From: Pleodorina starrii
Lineage: Eukaryota > Chlorophyta > Chlorophyceae > Chlamydomonadales > Volvocaceae
Length of the DNA stretch: 64,000 nucleotides
Reading direction: 5' to 3'
Assembly (NCBI GenBank): GCA_030267565.1
Contig: BRXU01000001.1
Coordinates: 9,651,001 to 9,715,000 of the forward strand
Shown here: one piece after another, positions 24,116 through 34,600 of the stretch
Layout: every line of letters begins with the position of its first letter
How positions within the stretch are numbered: the stretch's first letter is position 1
Notes under the pieces: generated by a model
The model's database searches: none
What the model was told of the DNA's origin: nothing
The model's input: only the letters and a program-made list of their open reading frames with translations
Made by a program: the position numbers and the translations under genes

Positions 24116-27100
24116 GAGAAGGCGCTGCAGGAGAAGCAGAGCGCCATCGTGCGGGCGCAGGGTGAGGTAAGAGGGGCGAGGCGCCATGCCCTGGCTACAC
24201 CTTGCGTGGTGGAGGTGGTGGTGGTGGTGGTGGAGCACCTTTTTCCGGGGCAGGCAGCGATCCTTACGCGCACGTGTACACCACACGGTAGGCATGTTTA
24301 CCGTACTTGTCGAACGGGACCGGCGGCGTGTGGCCCCTGAAATGGTCGGCCAGTCAGGACGGATGACCGCCTGGGGGCAGTCCAAGCCGTCGCACCGCTC
24401 ACGGATACCTACTGCTCGACTCGGCTCGGAGATTCCCTCCTGCCCCCGCCACCCCCTCTATGGCTATAAGTGGACTTCATGGTTATCTATCCAAGGGGAG
24501 GAGGCTGGTCGCTGTAACCAGTACCATCGCAGGCCTAACCCCCTCCCCCGTGTTTGTATCGAACACCTCCCCTCGCGGGTGCCCGGAGCTCTCCTCGCTA
24601 GTCGCTGCTGCGTGCGCTACCCCCCTCGCCATCACCCCGGATTGCCTCGCCTCGCCTTGCCTCGTGTCGTCTTGCCTTGCTGCGCCGTCGCCTCCCCTCG
24701 CCCTCACCTCGCCTTCCCCCTCGCCTCCCCCTCGCGTACCGTAGGCCCAATCCGCCAAGCTGATCGGAGAGGCGGTGAAGCAGAACCCGGCCTTCCTCAC
24801 GCTCCGCAAGATTGAGGTGGGCAGCCGGGGGGGATGGAGCGGGCAGGTCACGGTTGCGGATGCGCCGGGCCTCGGGGAGGGTGGTTCTGAGGCCGCGGGG
24901 CGGGGGTGGGGGGTGGGGCAAGTGGCTAGGCGGGGCGGGGAACTGGTGTGGCTGCCTGGTCCCCTGGCAGGCATGTTGGCAAGGCAGCGCCACCTTGGGC
25001 AGGGCTGGCGTGTTGGCGGGGCGGCTGTGGGCCAGAGCCGGGCAGGAGCCCGAAACGGCCTTGAGGGGTGGGATGTGGCGCACAGTCGCCCCAGCGGGAG
25101 CCGGGAGGCCACACTGTATGTTGGTGCTGGGTGGGGGCGGATGTGTTAGGCTTAGGGAAAAAAGATTCTTGATGGAACTTACCGGGATCGATCCGGTGAC
25201 CTCACGCATGCGAAGCGCGCGCTCTACCACTGAGCTAAAGCCCCTGTCTTTGGATGCCAAGTGCAATGAACAATGATTTATAAAGTCGAAACGTTAAGAT
25301 GTTGCGCCGTCGCGGTCCGGCGGCGCTTGCGCCAGCCCAAGCAGTTATGGGATCGGAAATTCCCTTACAACGCCGTGTCTTGTGCCTACAGTACGCCGAC
25401 GTACTGTACTCTATATGCTATCCTGCCCCCTCGCACACACCTCCCCAGTACTGGTTTCCTCTCCTAGTCGCGCTCTTTGTTGTGCACTTGTGCGGTGCGC
25501 GCACTTGCGCTGTATGCGAAACACTTGCCCCTCTCCCCGCCTGGCCCTGCCCTCCCCCCTTGTCCCCTGCAGGCGGCGCGTGAGATCGCTGGCACGATAT
25601 CCCAGTCCGCCAACAAGGTCTACCTGGGCTCGGACTCGCTGCTGCTCAGCGTGGTGCGTATCGCGGCTGTACTTTGGCTTTGGGTAATTATAACGGCCTG
25701 GGGCGAGGGAACGCAACGCAGTTACCTGGGATATTACCTGAGGATTACCTGATATCTCCAGCGGAAATAAAACGAGCCGCGGTTTGGGTGGTTCAAAGGA
25801 AGAAACTGCAGCGAAGGGAGGGGGGTGGAGGGAGGGAAGGGAGGGGAGGGGACGGCAAGTGTGTTGGCGTGGTTTGCGCAGGACGGCTTGTGTGTGTGTG
25901 TGGGGGGGGGGTGGACCTTGAGAGCGCTTCCGCCCGCCCTTTGGCGCGCTGTGGCGATGGAGTTGGCCGTGGCGGCGTGGCAGCGCGAAGGGAAAGGGGC
26001 CGCCGCCGCCACCGCCGCGGCCCTGATCCTTACCTGTCACCCACCACCGCCGCCTCCACCGCCACCACACGGCTGTCGCCCGCCCCTCCCCCTCCCCCAC
26101 CCCCTCCTCCTACCCTCCGCATGCGGTACATTGCACCCCTCCGCCGCCGCCTCCTCCTCCACCGCCGCCTCCACTCCTCGCCACCGCCGCCTCCTGTGCG
26201 CCGCAACCACCGCCCTCCCCCGGGCACCGGCTCCGGAACCGCGGCCACCTGATCCGGACTGACCCATGGGTCGTATGGGTCACAGGTCGGGCTCCAGGTC
26301 CCGGTTAAGGCGGGCGATGCCGAAGGAAAGGTGAATTAGAGCCGTTGCCAGAGGTCCCTCTCTGTAGAGACCCAAGGTGGGAGGGGGCGAAAGAGCCGCC
26401 TTGGGCAGGGCGGTTTGGGGCGCGGCGGGGCGTGTTGCGGAGGGCGCGGCGGCGTCGTTGAGTTGAAGGAGGACATAGGCTGGGGGCATGGAGGGATGGA
26501 AGGGGGGCACGCGCGGTTGTCGCGTGGTCAAGGCCATACCCACGGACGCACACACACCCCGCTGTTTGCCGTCAAGACAGCGGCCCTTTCGGTAGGCCCT
26601 AGTATGATGTCTGAACCCTTGTATGATGTCTGATACCAACAGACAGCGGTGTGTGTGCGTCCGTGGGGTGGGACGGGGCTCCGAGCCGTGTCCGTCCGCC
26701 GGGCCACCGGGTTCCCGCGTTGGCGCGGGTCGGTGTCGGTGGTCGCCCCGGTGCGGACGCGGATGTTAACTCGGGAGCGGGTGGCTGAGGCCGGGCGATT
26801 GCGCCGACCCTAGGGGGAGCGAGGGTGCGGCGCTTGCGGCCCTGCAGGTCGGGCCATGCGGCTGGCTGGCAACGGGCCACAGCCGACCGCATGCGCAAGC
26901 TTCGCCCCCGCACGGTTATTAACACACGCGCACACGGCTCAAGCCTCCCCTCCCTTTCGTCGACGTGGGGTGGCGGGGGCCATCCGTCCGTCCCGACGTG
27001 AAGGGTGGAGCTGAAGCTGTGTGAGCGGGGGGGGGGAAGCTCCCCGGGCAACCCTTGACACGCGGGAACGGACCCCGCCACACACCCACACCGGCCGCCA

Positions 27101-27368
27101 CTCCACGTCACCACATCTCCACCCCGCCTCGCCTCGCCCCGTCCCATCACGGATTGTTTTCATCTGACCCGCTCCCCCCCCCCGGCCGCCCTCCTGCTCC
27201 TGCTCCTCCGCGGTGCGACCGGCGCAGGCCCAGGCGGGCAAGGAGACCCCGACGTCCGCATCGGAGCTGCCCCCCCTGGAGCCCTCCGACAAGCCGTCCC
27301 GCTCCTGGTCCTGGTGGCCCTTCTCCTCCTCGGGCCGCACCGCCAACGGCCCCAGCGCCAGCTCGTGA
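21655..27368 (+). CDS. PHB2: prohibitin, type II (PHB2-like)
   Basis: Prohibitins form ring complexes in the inner mitochondrial membrane that scaffold membrane proteins and regulate m-AAA protease. Nine exons: 21655-21825, 21957-22073, 22149-22259, 22540-22599, 23183-23347, 24113-24166, 24745-24816, 25573-25653 and 27228-27368. All junctions are in phase, giving 323 aa. Diagnostic segments are [107 protein letters not shown] and [14 protein letters not shown] hydrophobic N-terminal anchor ([14 protein letters not shown]) matches the single membrane segment of the family. The last exon adds a poorly conserved Ser-rich tail with WSWWPF. The tRNA-Ala lies antisense in intron 7. Confidence 0.95.
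22600..23182 (+). mobile_element. candidate introner: PHB2 intron 4 with inverted termini
   Basis: Just inside the donor (from about 22620) the intron reads TAATTATAACGGCCCGGGGC, followed by GAGGGAACGCAACG. Just inside the acceptor (about 23131-23168) is the imperfect reverse complement, CGTTGCGTTCCCTCG then TCCCGGGCCGTTTT. The left arm also occurs behind the PHB2 exon 8 donor (25682-25752). The right arm recurs before an acceptor of the kinase gene (62545-62588). Inverted ends at splice-site-proximal positions plus dispersed copies suggest a transposon-like intron. Mobility itself is inferred. Confidence 0.5.
24069..24112 (+). repeat. (CA)n microsatellite forming a splice acceptor
   Basis: About 21 CA units run directly into the AG of the acceptor of PHB2 exon 6 (ACACACAG before GTGGAGAAG), replacing the usual pyrimidine tract. 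Confidence 0.9.
25173..25244 (-). tRNA. tRNA-Ala(CGC)
   Basis: A 72-nt cloverleaf on the minus strand. The acceptor stem GGGGCTT pairs with AAGTTCC and contains the G3:U70 pair that defines alanine identity. The D arm is GCTC..GAGC. The anticodon stem CGCGC/GCGTG encloses loop TTCGCAT (anticodon CGC). The T stem ACCGG/CCGGT encloses ATCGATC, so the loop starts with A instead of the usual T54. Discriminator A. Six T residues about 10 nt downstream (25163-25158) are a pol III terminator. It lies antisense within PHB2 intron 7. Confidence 0.92.
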
Positions 27369-28679
27369 TGCTCGTGATGCGGTGCGGTGCGAAGCGAATG
27401 GAGGAACGGGAAGGGAAACTGGAGGAAACAGGGTAGGGAGGAAGGGAGGGAGGGAGACGGACGCCACCCCGCGCTTGGCGGTAACGAGCCGGGACCAGGA
27501 GGCAGCGCCGGGTGGTTAGGATGGAGGCAGCGGGGAGCTGGCTGACGGCTGGCTGGGTGGCCGGCTGGCTGGCTGGCCGGCTGGCAGGACGAGCCCATTC
27601 GTCGTTTGAGGGCGCCGCCGCGGGGTTCCTCTGTAATCGCGTCGTGTGGCGACTGTTTGGCTGGGATTGCAACTGACTGACTGTTGCTTTTTGGGGGGCG
27701 GGAGCCGTGAGGGTTCATGGCCCGCGGTTGCGTTGCGGCACCGGCGCGTGACATCCACGGCACCGGCCACGCTGAGGGGCGGGGAAGAAGGGTGGTGTGG
27801 CTGCTGCGGATGCCTTTGCTGAACAGCTGGCCCCCCGTCGCTTCGGAGGGCGTTGTGGCGGACAGAGAGAGAGAGTGAGCGGACATACGGCCATACCCAT
27901 ACGCCCACACGGCCTGCTTGGGCGGCCGCTCGCAGCGCGGTGGAGGGGGATGGAGAGACGTCACGTGCGCGGGATGTGGCTCTGGAGACGCCAGGTCGCT
28001 GCGCATCTCGGCCCAGTCGGGGTGGGGACGGGGTAATGAGGTGGCAGGGCAGGCGGCACGGTCGCGTTGTGACATGACGGTATTTTCCATAAACAGCAGT
28101 TGGCATATGGGCTGCGCCGACCGAAGCTGGTCCTGCGCCAAGTGTGTGCGTGTATGCGTGAGGGCTGTGCGGACTCTCGCACCATTGGCCCCCACCCCCT
28201 ACCCTCCACCCCTTCCGTTCCCCTTTCGTTCCACAACGGACCTGTCAGTCAGGGTAGACGGCCACCAGGGCAGCACGACGGGGGTTTGCTCACTCCCGTC
28301 CAGCTCAAATCCCACCGGTGGTGGTTCGCTCGTTCCCGTCCAGCTGGCGCTGGTGCTGCCGCTGGCGCTGGCCTGCTTGTGGGGCTCTCCTCGCCCGGGT
28401 CGCCTTCCGCTGCGGTGCACGATCAGCTGTGCCACCTGACTCTTTTCACCTTGCAAAGGGCCGTTCGGACCCTTACGGCTCGGCGTTGCGGGCGCCACAC
28501 GCCGGGGCGGGCCGAGTCGGGGTGGGGCGGCTCGGCGGCAGGGCACTCGCCCCTCCCTCCCCGAAGTCCCTCCCTGCCGGCGAGCGCTGCTCGCATTCCC
28601 CCTCCCAGCTCTCCGGGCTTCGACCAACTGTCCAAACTCACTCGGGCCCAAGCACCACTCGCCCTCAGCCTTCCGCCGC
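27369..28679. other. convergent spacer PHB2 / coiled-coil gene
   Basis: 1.3 kb between two stop codons. It holds both 3' UTRs and a GGCTGGCTGGCCGGCTGG-type short repeat at about 27540-27590. No supported coding exon or RNA gene was seen. Confidence 0.5.
27633..27637 (+). terminator. putative TGTAA polyadenylation signal of PHB2
   Basis: TGTAA about 265 bp after the PHB2 stop, in the expected position and sense. Confidence 0.5.
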
Positions 28680-31600
28680 CTATTCCGCCGCCTGGGGCTC
28701 CGCCGACGCGGCCGTCCCCAGCATCGCCTCCTCGCCCTTCCGACTCGACCTGCCCACCCGCCCCCGCCTGCTCTTCATCCAAGCCAGCGGCCGACCTGAA
28801 GCCGTGTTCTCCAATGCGGACGGCTCACCCGCGGAGGCGGTTGCCGCCAGGGGAGCAGGCGCGAGCGCGCTTCCGCCCGGCGCCCCGTGCGGCTCCGCCG
28901 CCGCCGCCGCCGCTCCACTCCCCAGCCCCCCTGCCGCCTGCGTCGTCGGCTCCTCCGACTGCCGCCGCGACATCGCCTCCCCACTCTCAGAGCTGCGCTG
29001 CCGCAACCGACTTGCCCGCCGCTGCCCCAGACGCAACCGACCGCTGCCGGGGGAATCGGCCAACGCTGAGGAGCCCGACGGAGGAAGCGCGGCCGGGGCC
29101 GGGCCCGGGGCCGAGACGGGGCTGGGCGGTTTAGCGGCCCGTGGGTCGATGGCCGTCCGGGCGCCGGCGCCGGCTCCGCCGGCGGCGGCCGCCGATGCGT
29201 CTGGGAAGGAGGACGGGCCGAGGCCGGCGGGGATGGCGGGGAAGGGCGGCGGCGGCGTTGACGCTGCCAGTTGGTCCAGGCCCCCGAAGCCGCCCCGCAT
29301 GGCGGCGTCCTTCTCCGCCAGACGGGTCTTAAGGCCGGCGATCTCCCGGGCGTACCTGCCGCCACCGAAGGGGACGACGACGCCGAGGGGCGAGCAGGCA
29401 GGGCGGGGTAGGGCAGGGCAATGGGGGGGCGGGGGGATAGGGTGGGGGCGGGGGCAGACGAGGAGCTTTGCGGGGGGGGGGGGGGGGGTTAAGAGGCATG
29501 GTCGAAGTGTCCCACGCGGATGGGCCCTTCGTGCCCTCCGCTGGCCGCCCTCTCGTCAATCGACGGCCGACTTCCCCGAGCTTTGTCCGGAGAAAAATTC
29601 ACCCTCTCGACGAACCATTTTCCCGCCTTTCAAAGCCCGCACAGCCTCCCCCCGTTCCCCCCCCCCCGCCTCCTCCCCATTCAGTCTTCTCGCTTGCTTC
29701 GCGGGTCATCTATTTTTACGCCCCTCCGCCGCCCCACCCCCAATCCCCAACCCCGCAACTCCGCTCCGAAACCCCTTCCCTCCCCGCCCCCCCTACCCCG
29801 ACCCCCACCTGCGTGTCACCTCCACAAGCTCCCCCTGAGCCGCCTCCGCCGCGCCCTCCGCGTACTCCGCCCTCAGCTGCGCCGCCGTCCGCTCCTCCGA
29901 CACAGCCGCCAACTCCCCCTGCAGCCGCCGGATCTCCTCCTCAGCAGCTGCCGCGGCCTGCGTGTTCGTTTGTTTGTTTGGTGTGTTTGGGGTTCAGGTC
30001 AGGAGCCTCGTAAGGAACGGGGCCAAAGGGGATAAGGAGGGATGCCCGGTCCGAGTGGTGGGGTTTCTAACCTATCCACCCACCCACCTCCTTGCCGCCC
30101 TCGCCCTTGTCCTGCTCCGCCTCCGCCGCCTTCGCCGCTGCCTGCTCCGCCTCCGCCGCCTTCGCCGCCGCCTCCGCCACCTCCCCCTCCAGCTCCCGTA
30201 TGCGCTCCCGCGCCGCCGCCAGCTCTCCCTCCAACTGCTCCACCCGCTCCCGCCCCGCCGCCAACTCCCCCTCCACTTGCGCCAGCCGCTCCCGCAGCTC
30301 CCTCTCCCTCTCCTCCCTCTCCTCCCTCTCCCGCTCCGTCTCCGTCTCCTTCTTCACCTCCTTCTCCCCCTCCTTCTCCTGCTCACCACCCGCGCCGTCA
30401 CCGTCGCCCGCCGCTCCCATTCCCACTCCCTTGCCCGACACATCCTCCTCCGCGCTCCGTCGCCCATCCCCTGCCTCCTCGCCGCCCTCCGCTGCCGCTT
30501 CCGCTGCCGTTTTCTCGCCGCTCTCCCCTTTCGGCGGTGGCGGCGGCGGCTCAACGGTCAGCGCCGGGAACTCCGTCACCGTGTGTTGTCGCAGCGCCTC
30601 CAGCTCCGCCTCCATGCGCGCTACCCGCTCCGCCGCCTCCGACTGCTGCGCCGCCATCTCCGCCTCAAGTGCCTCCACTCGCTGCTGTGAAGCCGTCAGC
30701 TGCGCGCGCAGCTCCGCGACTTCCGCCGCCGCCGCCGCGGCCGCCGCCGCCTCGTCGGCGGCGACGGCGGCATCCGCCGCGGCGGTGGCAGCGGCAGCAA
30801 TGTCCGGGGCGGCGGCTGCGGCGTCCTGCGGGGTCAAGTTGGAACGGAGGCCGATGGGTGGGTAAGCTAGGCGGGAGGCGGGCGGCCGGGCGGTCAATGT
30901 GAGGTGGCAGGAAGACAGGGCAGAGGCCCCTCCCCTCTTGGATACGATAAAAAAACCGGTCAGCGGTACCCGTCCATACCCATCTTACCCGCCCGTCTCC
31001 ATGCACGCTGCACGCAGCCGCAACCCCAGGGCCGACGCCCCCAAGCCGTGTGCTCCTTTGTCCTTTGCCGTGTGCTCCCAGGTCTCCCCCGCGGATGTCC
31101 GTCTGTCCATCCCATCCATCCCTATCCCTGCACTGCGCTGTATTGCACTGCACTGTACTGCACTTGCACTGCTCTGCACTGTACTGCACTGTAGTGCTCT
31201 GTACTGCACTGTAGTGCTCTGTACTGCACTTGCACTGCTCTGCACCGCACTCGGCCAGCAACACCACCCCCCTCACAGCAGCACCTCACGGCCCACCACG
31301 CAAGGCTGCGGCCACCGCTGGGGATTGCGACCACGAGGGCAGGGGCACGGGGAGGATCGTACAACGCCGTACCTGCTGCACCTGGTCCTGCCCAGCCCCA
31401 GCCGCACTTGGAGCCGGGGTCGGGGCCACGCTGCGGGTTTTAGGGGTGTCGGGAAGAGTCATGCGGGGTAGGGGAAGGAAAGGGCGAATGGCATTAGGGT
31501 ATGGGGTCAGGCAGGGGTAGGCGAGGTGACTGAGGCGGATCGCTGGAGCAGGCGGCGGGGCGGGGCGGGGCGGGGCGGGGCGGGGCGGGGGCTGTAGGGG

Positions 31601-34600
31601 GTTTGCCGGGGAGGGCACATACGGAGGCGCACGCACGGATCGGCGCGACTCGTCCTTTCCTCCTGGATCCGACAAATGGAATCTTCCTGAATCCGACACA
31701 TGGATCCTTCCTGGATCTGACACATGGATTCCTCAGAGCTCAGACCCCTGAGACCTCCTCCGCCCCACCAAGCCCCAACCCGATGCATCACTGCAACCTG
31801 GTGGCACCACACCCCTGTGTGCGGCTGGGCCCCGCAGTGGCCACACACCCACACCCACACCCACACCCACACCCACACCCACACCCACACCCACACCCAC
31901 ACACACACCCACACACACAGTGTCCGCAGGGCCGCCAGCGGCAAGCGAGGGCTCCCCTGCTCTCCAACGTATACCGTATACCGTACACCGTATGCCGTAC
32001 CTCTGTTCCGCAGCCGGTGCATCTTGTTCCCGCGGCGGCTTGGCCTGATGAACCGCCCGCGCCAGTAACGCCTGCAGCGGGCGGGGGAAAAGGGCGGGAG
32101 CAGCGGAAGCGGGAGTTGGGGAATGTGCAGTCGTGTGTGTGTGTGGTGGTGGTGGGGTGGTGGGGTTTGAGGGGAGAGTGTGTCACACAGCAGGGCATCA
32201 GCTCACGGCAGGCGCCGGAGGGTTGCAGCGCGCAGGCAGGCCAGTCTGCCGTACATTTGCGAGTGCTGTCGTACTCTTTTCCTGAAGCCCTCCGCTCCAT
32301 CCAGGGCGGCGGCTGTTCTGTCCGTTTTAAGTAAGTCGACATCCTTGACGGAGGGCGGGTACAACAATAAAAACAGGTTGGGCCTGTATATCACCGTACA
32401 GTTGCACGACAGCCCGAAAGCCGCGCTTTGATGCACGGTGAACATGCCAATGTTCTTAGGACCGGGCTGTTGCAGGTCCCATTTTGAGCCTCGCTTCCTC
32501 CTCGTTCATTCGCATAGTAAGAACCCAAGTGCCCAGATCTCACCGCCCCCGCAAAGTTTCAAGGTAGTGCCATGCAGGTCCCATTTTGAGCCTCGCTTCC
32601 TCCTCGTTCATTCGCATAGTAAGAACCCAAGTGCCCAGATCTCACCGCCCCCGCAAAGTTTCAAGGTAGTGCCATCCACGTCCCACCCTCAGCACCGTAA
32701 AAGTAGTTCGGCGGTCGGTTCCCTATCCCGCAGGCACGCAATCTTGTACTAGAGTGGAATCGTAGCAGTGCACCTGGCGAAAAGAAAAAAGAGAAGCTTT
32801 GTGAATACAACAAAATGTGTCCCTACCCGGATTCGAGCCGGGGTCTTCACGGCCACAACGTGATGTACTAACCACTATACGATAGGGACATGTTGACCTC
32901 GGAAGAAGTATGCATTGTATATATAATTGGCAGTGCCGTACGCAGCACTCGAAAGCGCGACCACAACGCGCTGACATCGTCGACTCGCATGAGGGCCGTA
33001 CCACGCTAGGGACGCGTTCCGCACCCATCGTCCCCACACCCCACGCACACGTCCATGAGCACATGCTCCGCACCACAAGCCCAGGGCGCGAACCTCCAGG
33101 GCATACGGTTGTCACGAACGCAGACATGGCCCGTGAGGTGGAGCCCAGATAGAGGGAGAGGCGTCGAGCAGCCCGCCCACCAACCCGCCAGCCAGCCAGC
33201 CACCCACCTCGAGGTTGCGGATAATCTCCTCCTGCGTCTTGACGGTGGCACGCAGCTGGGCCACCCGGCCGCCCGCCTCCTCCGTTTCGGTGTACGCGCG
33301 CGCCTGCCGGGGGGGGAGGGGGGGAGGCAGTGCAGCCCGCCAAAGCCTCAAGCAGGCAGCCCGGCAAGCACCTGCCGCGCGTCGCGTTACAGGTATGTTC
33401 GGACAGTATTGATGGGTTCCGGGTCCGTTCGCTAACGCCGTCTCCGTCCCTTCGCTGCGGTATCTTCCTTTTCACCTCCCCCCCCGCAGCCCCTCCCCCC
33501 CCCCCACCTGCGCCTCGTGCGCCTCCTGCAGCTGCTGGTACCGCTTCTTCAGCTCCAGAGCGTCCACCTGAGAAGGGGGGGGGTTTAGGGAGTGATATGC
33601 TCCATTATAAAACAATGAGTCACTGCGGACGTTGGGGGGGGGGGGGTGAACCGCGGGGGGCGATGGAACGCAGGCGATGGAAGGGCAGGGGAAAGAAAGA
33701 GATGGGATGGACCGCGGCGCGGCGACCGGCCAGGGAACGCAGGCGACGTTGGCACGGCGGTGGGAGGGGCGACAGGGGGCGGGAGGCGGGGGGGTTATCC
33801 ACGTATAGGCCGGAGCCCGGGGCGGGAGGCGGGGGGGGATCGTTTTTCTTACCCCGCTCCCCCCTCCCCCCCCCCATACACACACGCCATACCTGCTCCC
33901 CGTGCAGCATCCGCAGCCGCTCCACGAGCTCCCCATTTCGGGCCCGCTCCCGACCATACGCCGCCATGACGCTCTCGCACCTGCACCCACCATCAGGTGA
34001 GGACGTGAGGACTCACCGTCACCGCCAGATCTCATCCGCATCAGGCCCGGCACCCACCATCAGCCCGGCACCCACCATCAGGCCCGGCACCCACCATCAG
34101 GCCCGGCACCCACCATCAGGCCCGGCACCCACCATCAGCCCGGCACCCACCATCAGGCCCGGCACCCACCATCAGCCCGGCACCCACCATCAGCCCGGCA
34201 CCCACCATCAGGCCCGGCACCCACCATCAGGCCCGGCACCCACCATCAGGCCCGGCACCCACCATCAGGCCCGGCACCCACCATCAGCCCGGCACACCCC
34301 ACCGGCACCCATGGCCTCGTAAACACGACTCATGGGGCCGCCGGACACGGGACTCCGCCCCCCCCCCCCGCCTCTCCCCCTATACGTGGACCCCCCCCCG
34401 GCCTGCCTCTCCATGAGCTCCTCCCGACTGAGCATCGCCGAGTCGACCATCATCCGCAGCTGGGGGATACGCCAGGCCTGGAGGGGGGGGAGGGGAGCGG
34501 GGGTGGGTGGGCGGGTGGGTGGGAGGGATATGGAAGTTGCGCGAAGCGAAGCGGTGAACAGAGAGAGGCGGGAGGGGGGGAGGAGGCAAAGGGTTGAGGG

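Noticed and set aside
30042..30902. Plus-strand Pro-rich frames at 30.0-30.9 kb
   Set aside because: Shadows of the minus-strand coiled-coil exon, whose heptads and splice phases are consistent.
34047..34296. Regular 18/19-bp units considered as a CRISPR-like array
   Set aside because: Units are head-to-tail without spacers; the context is a eukaryotic intron.
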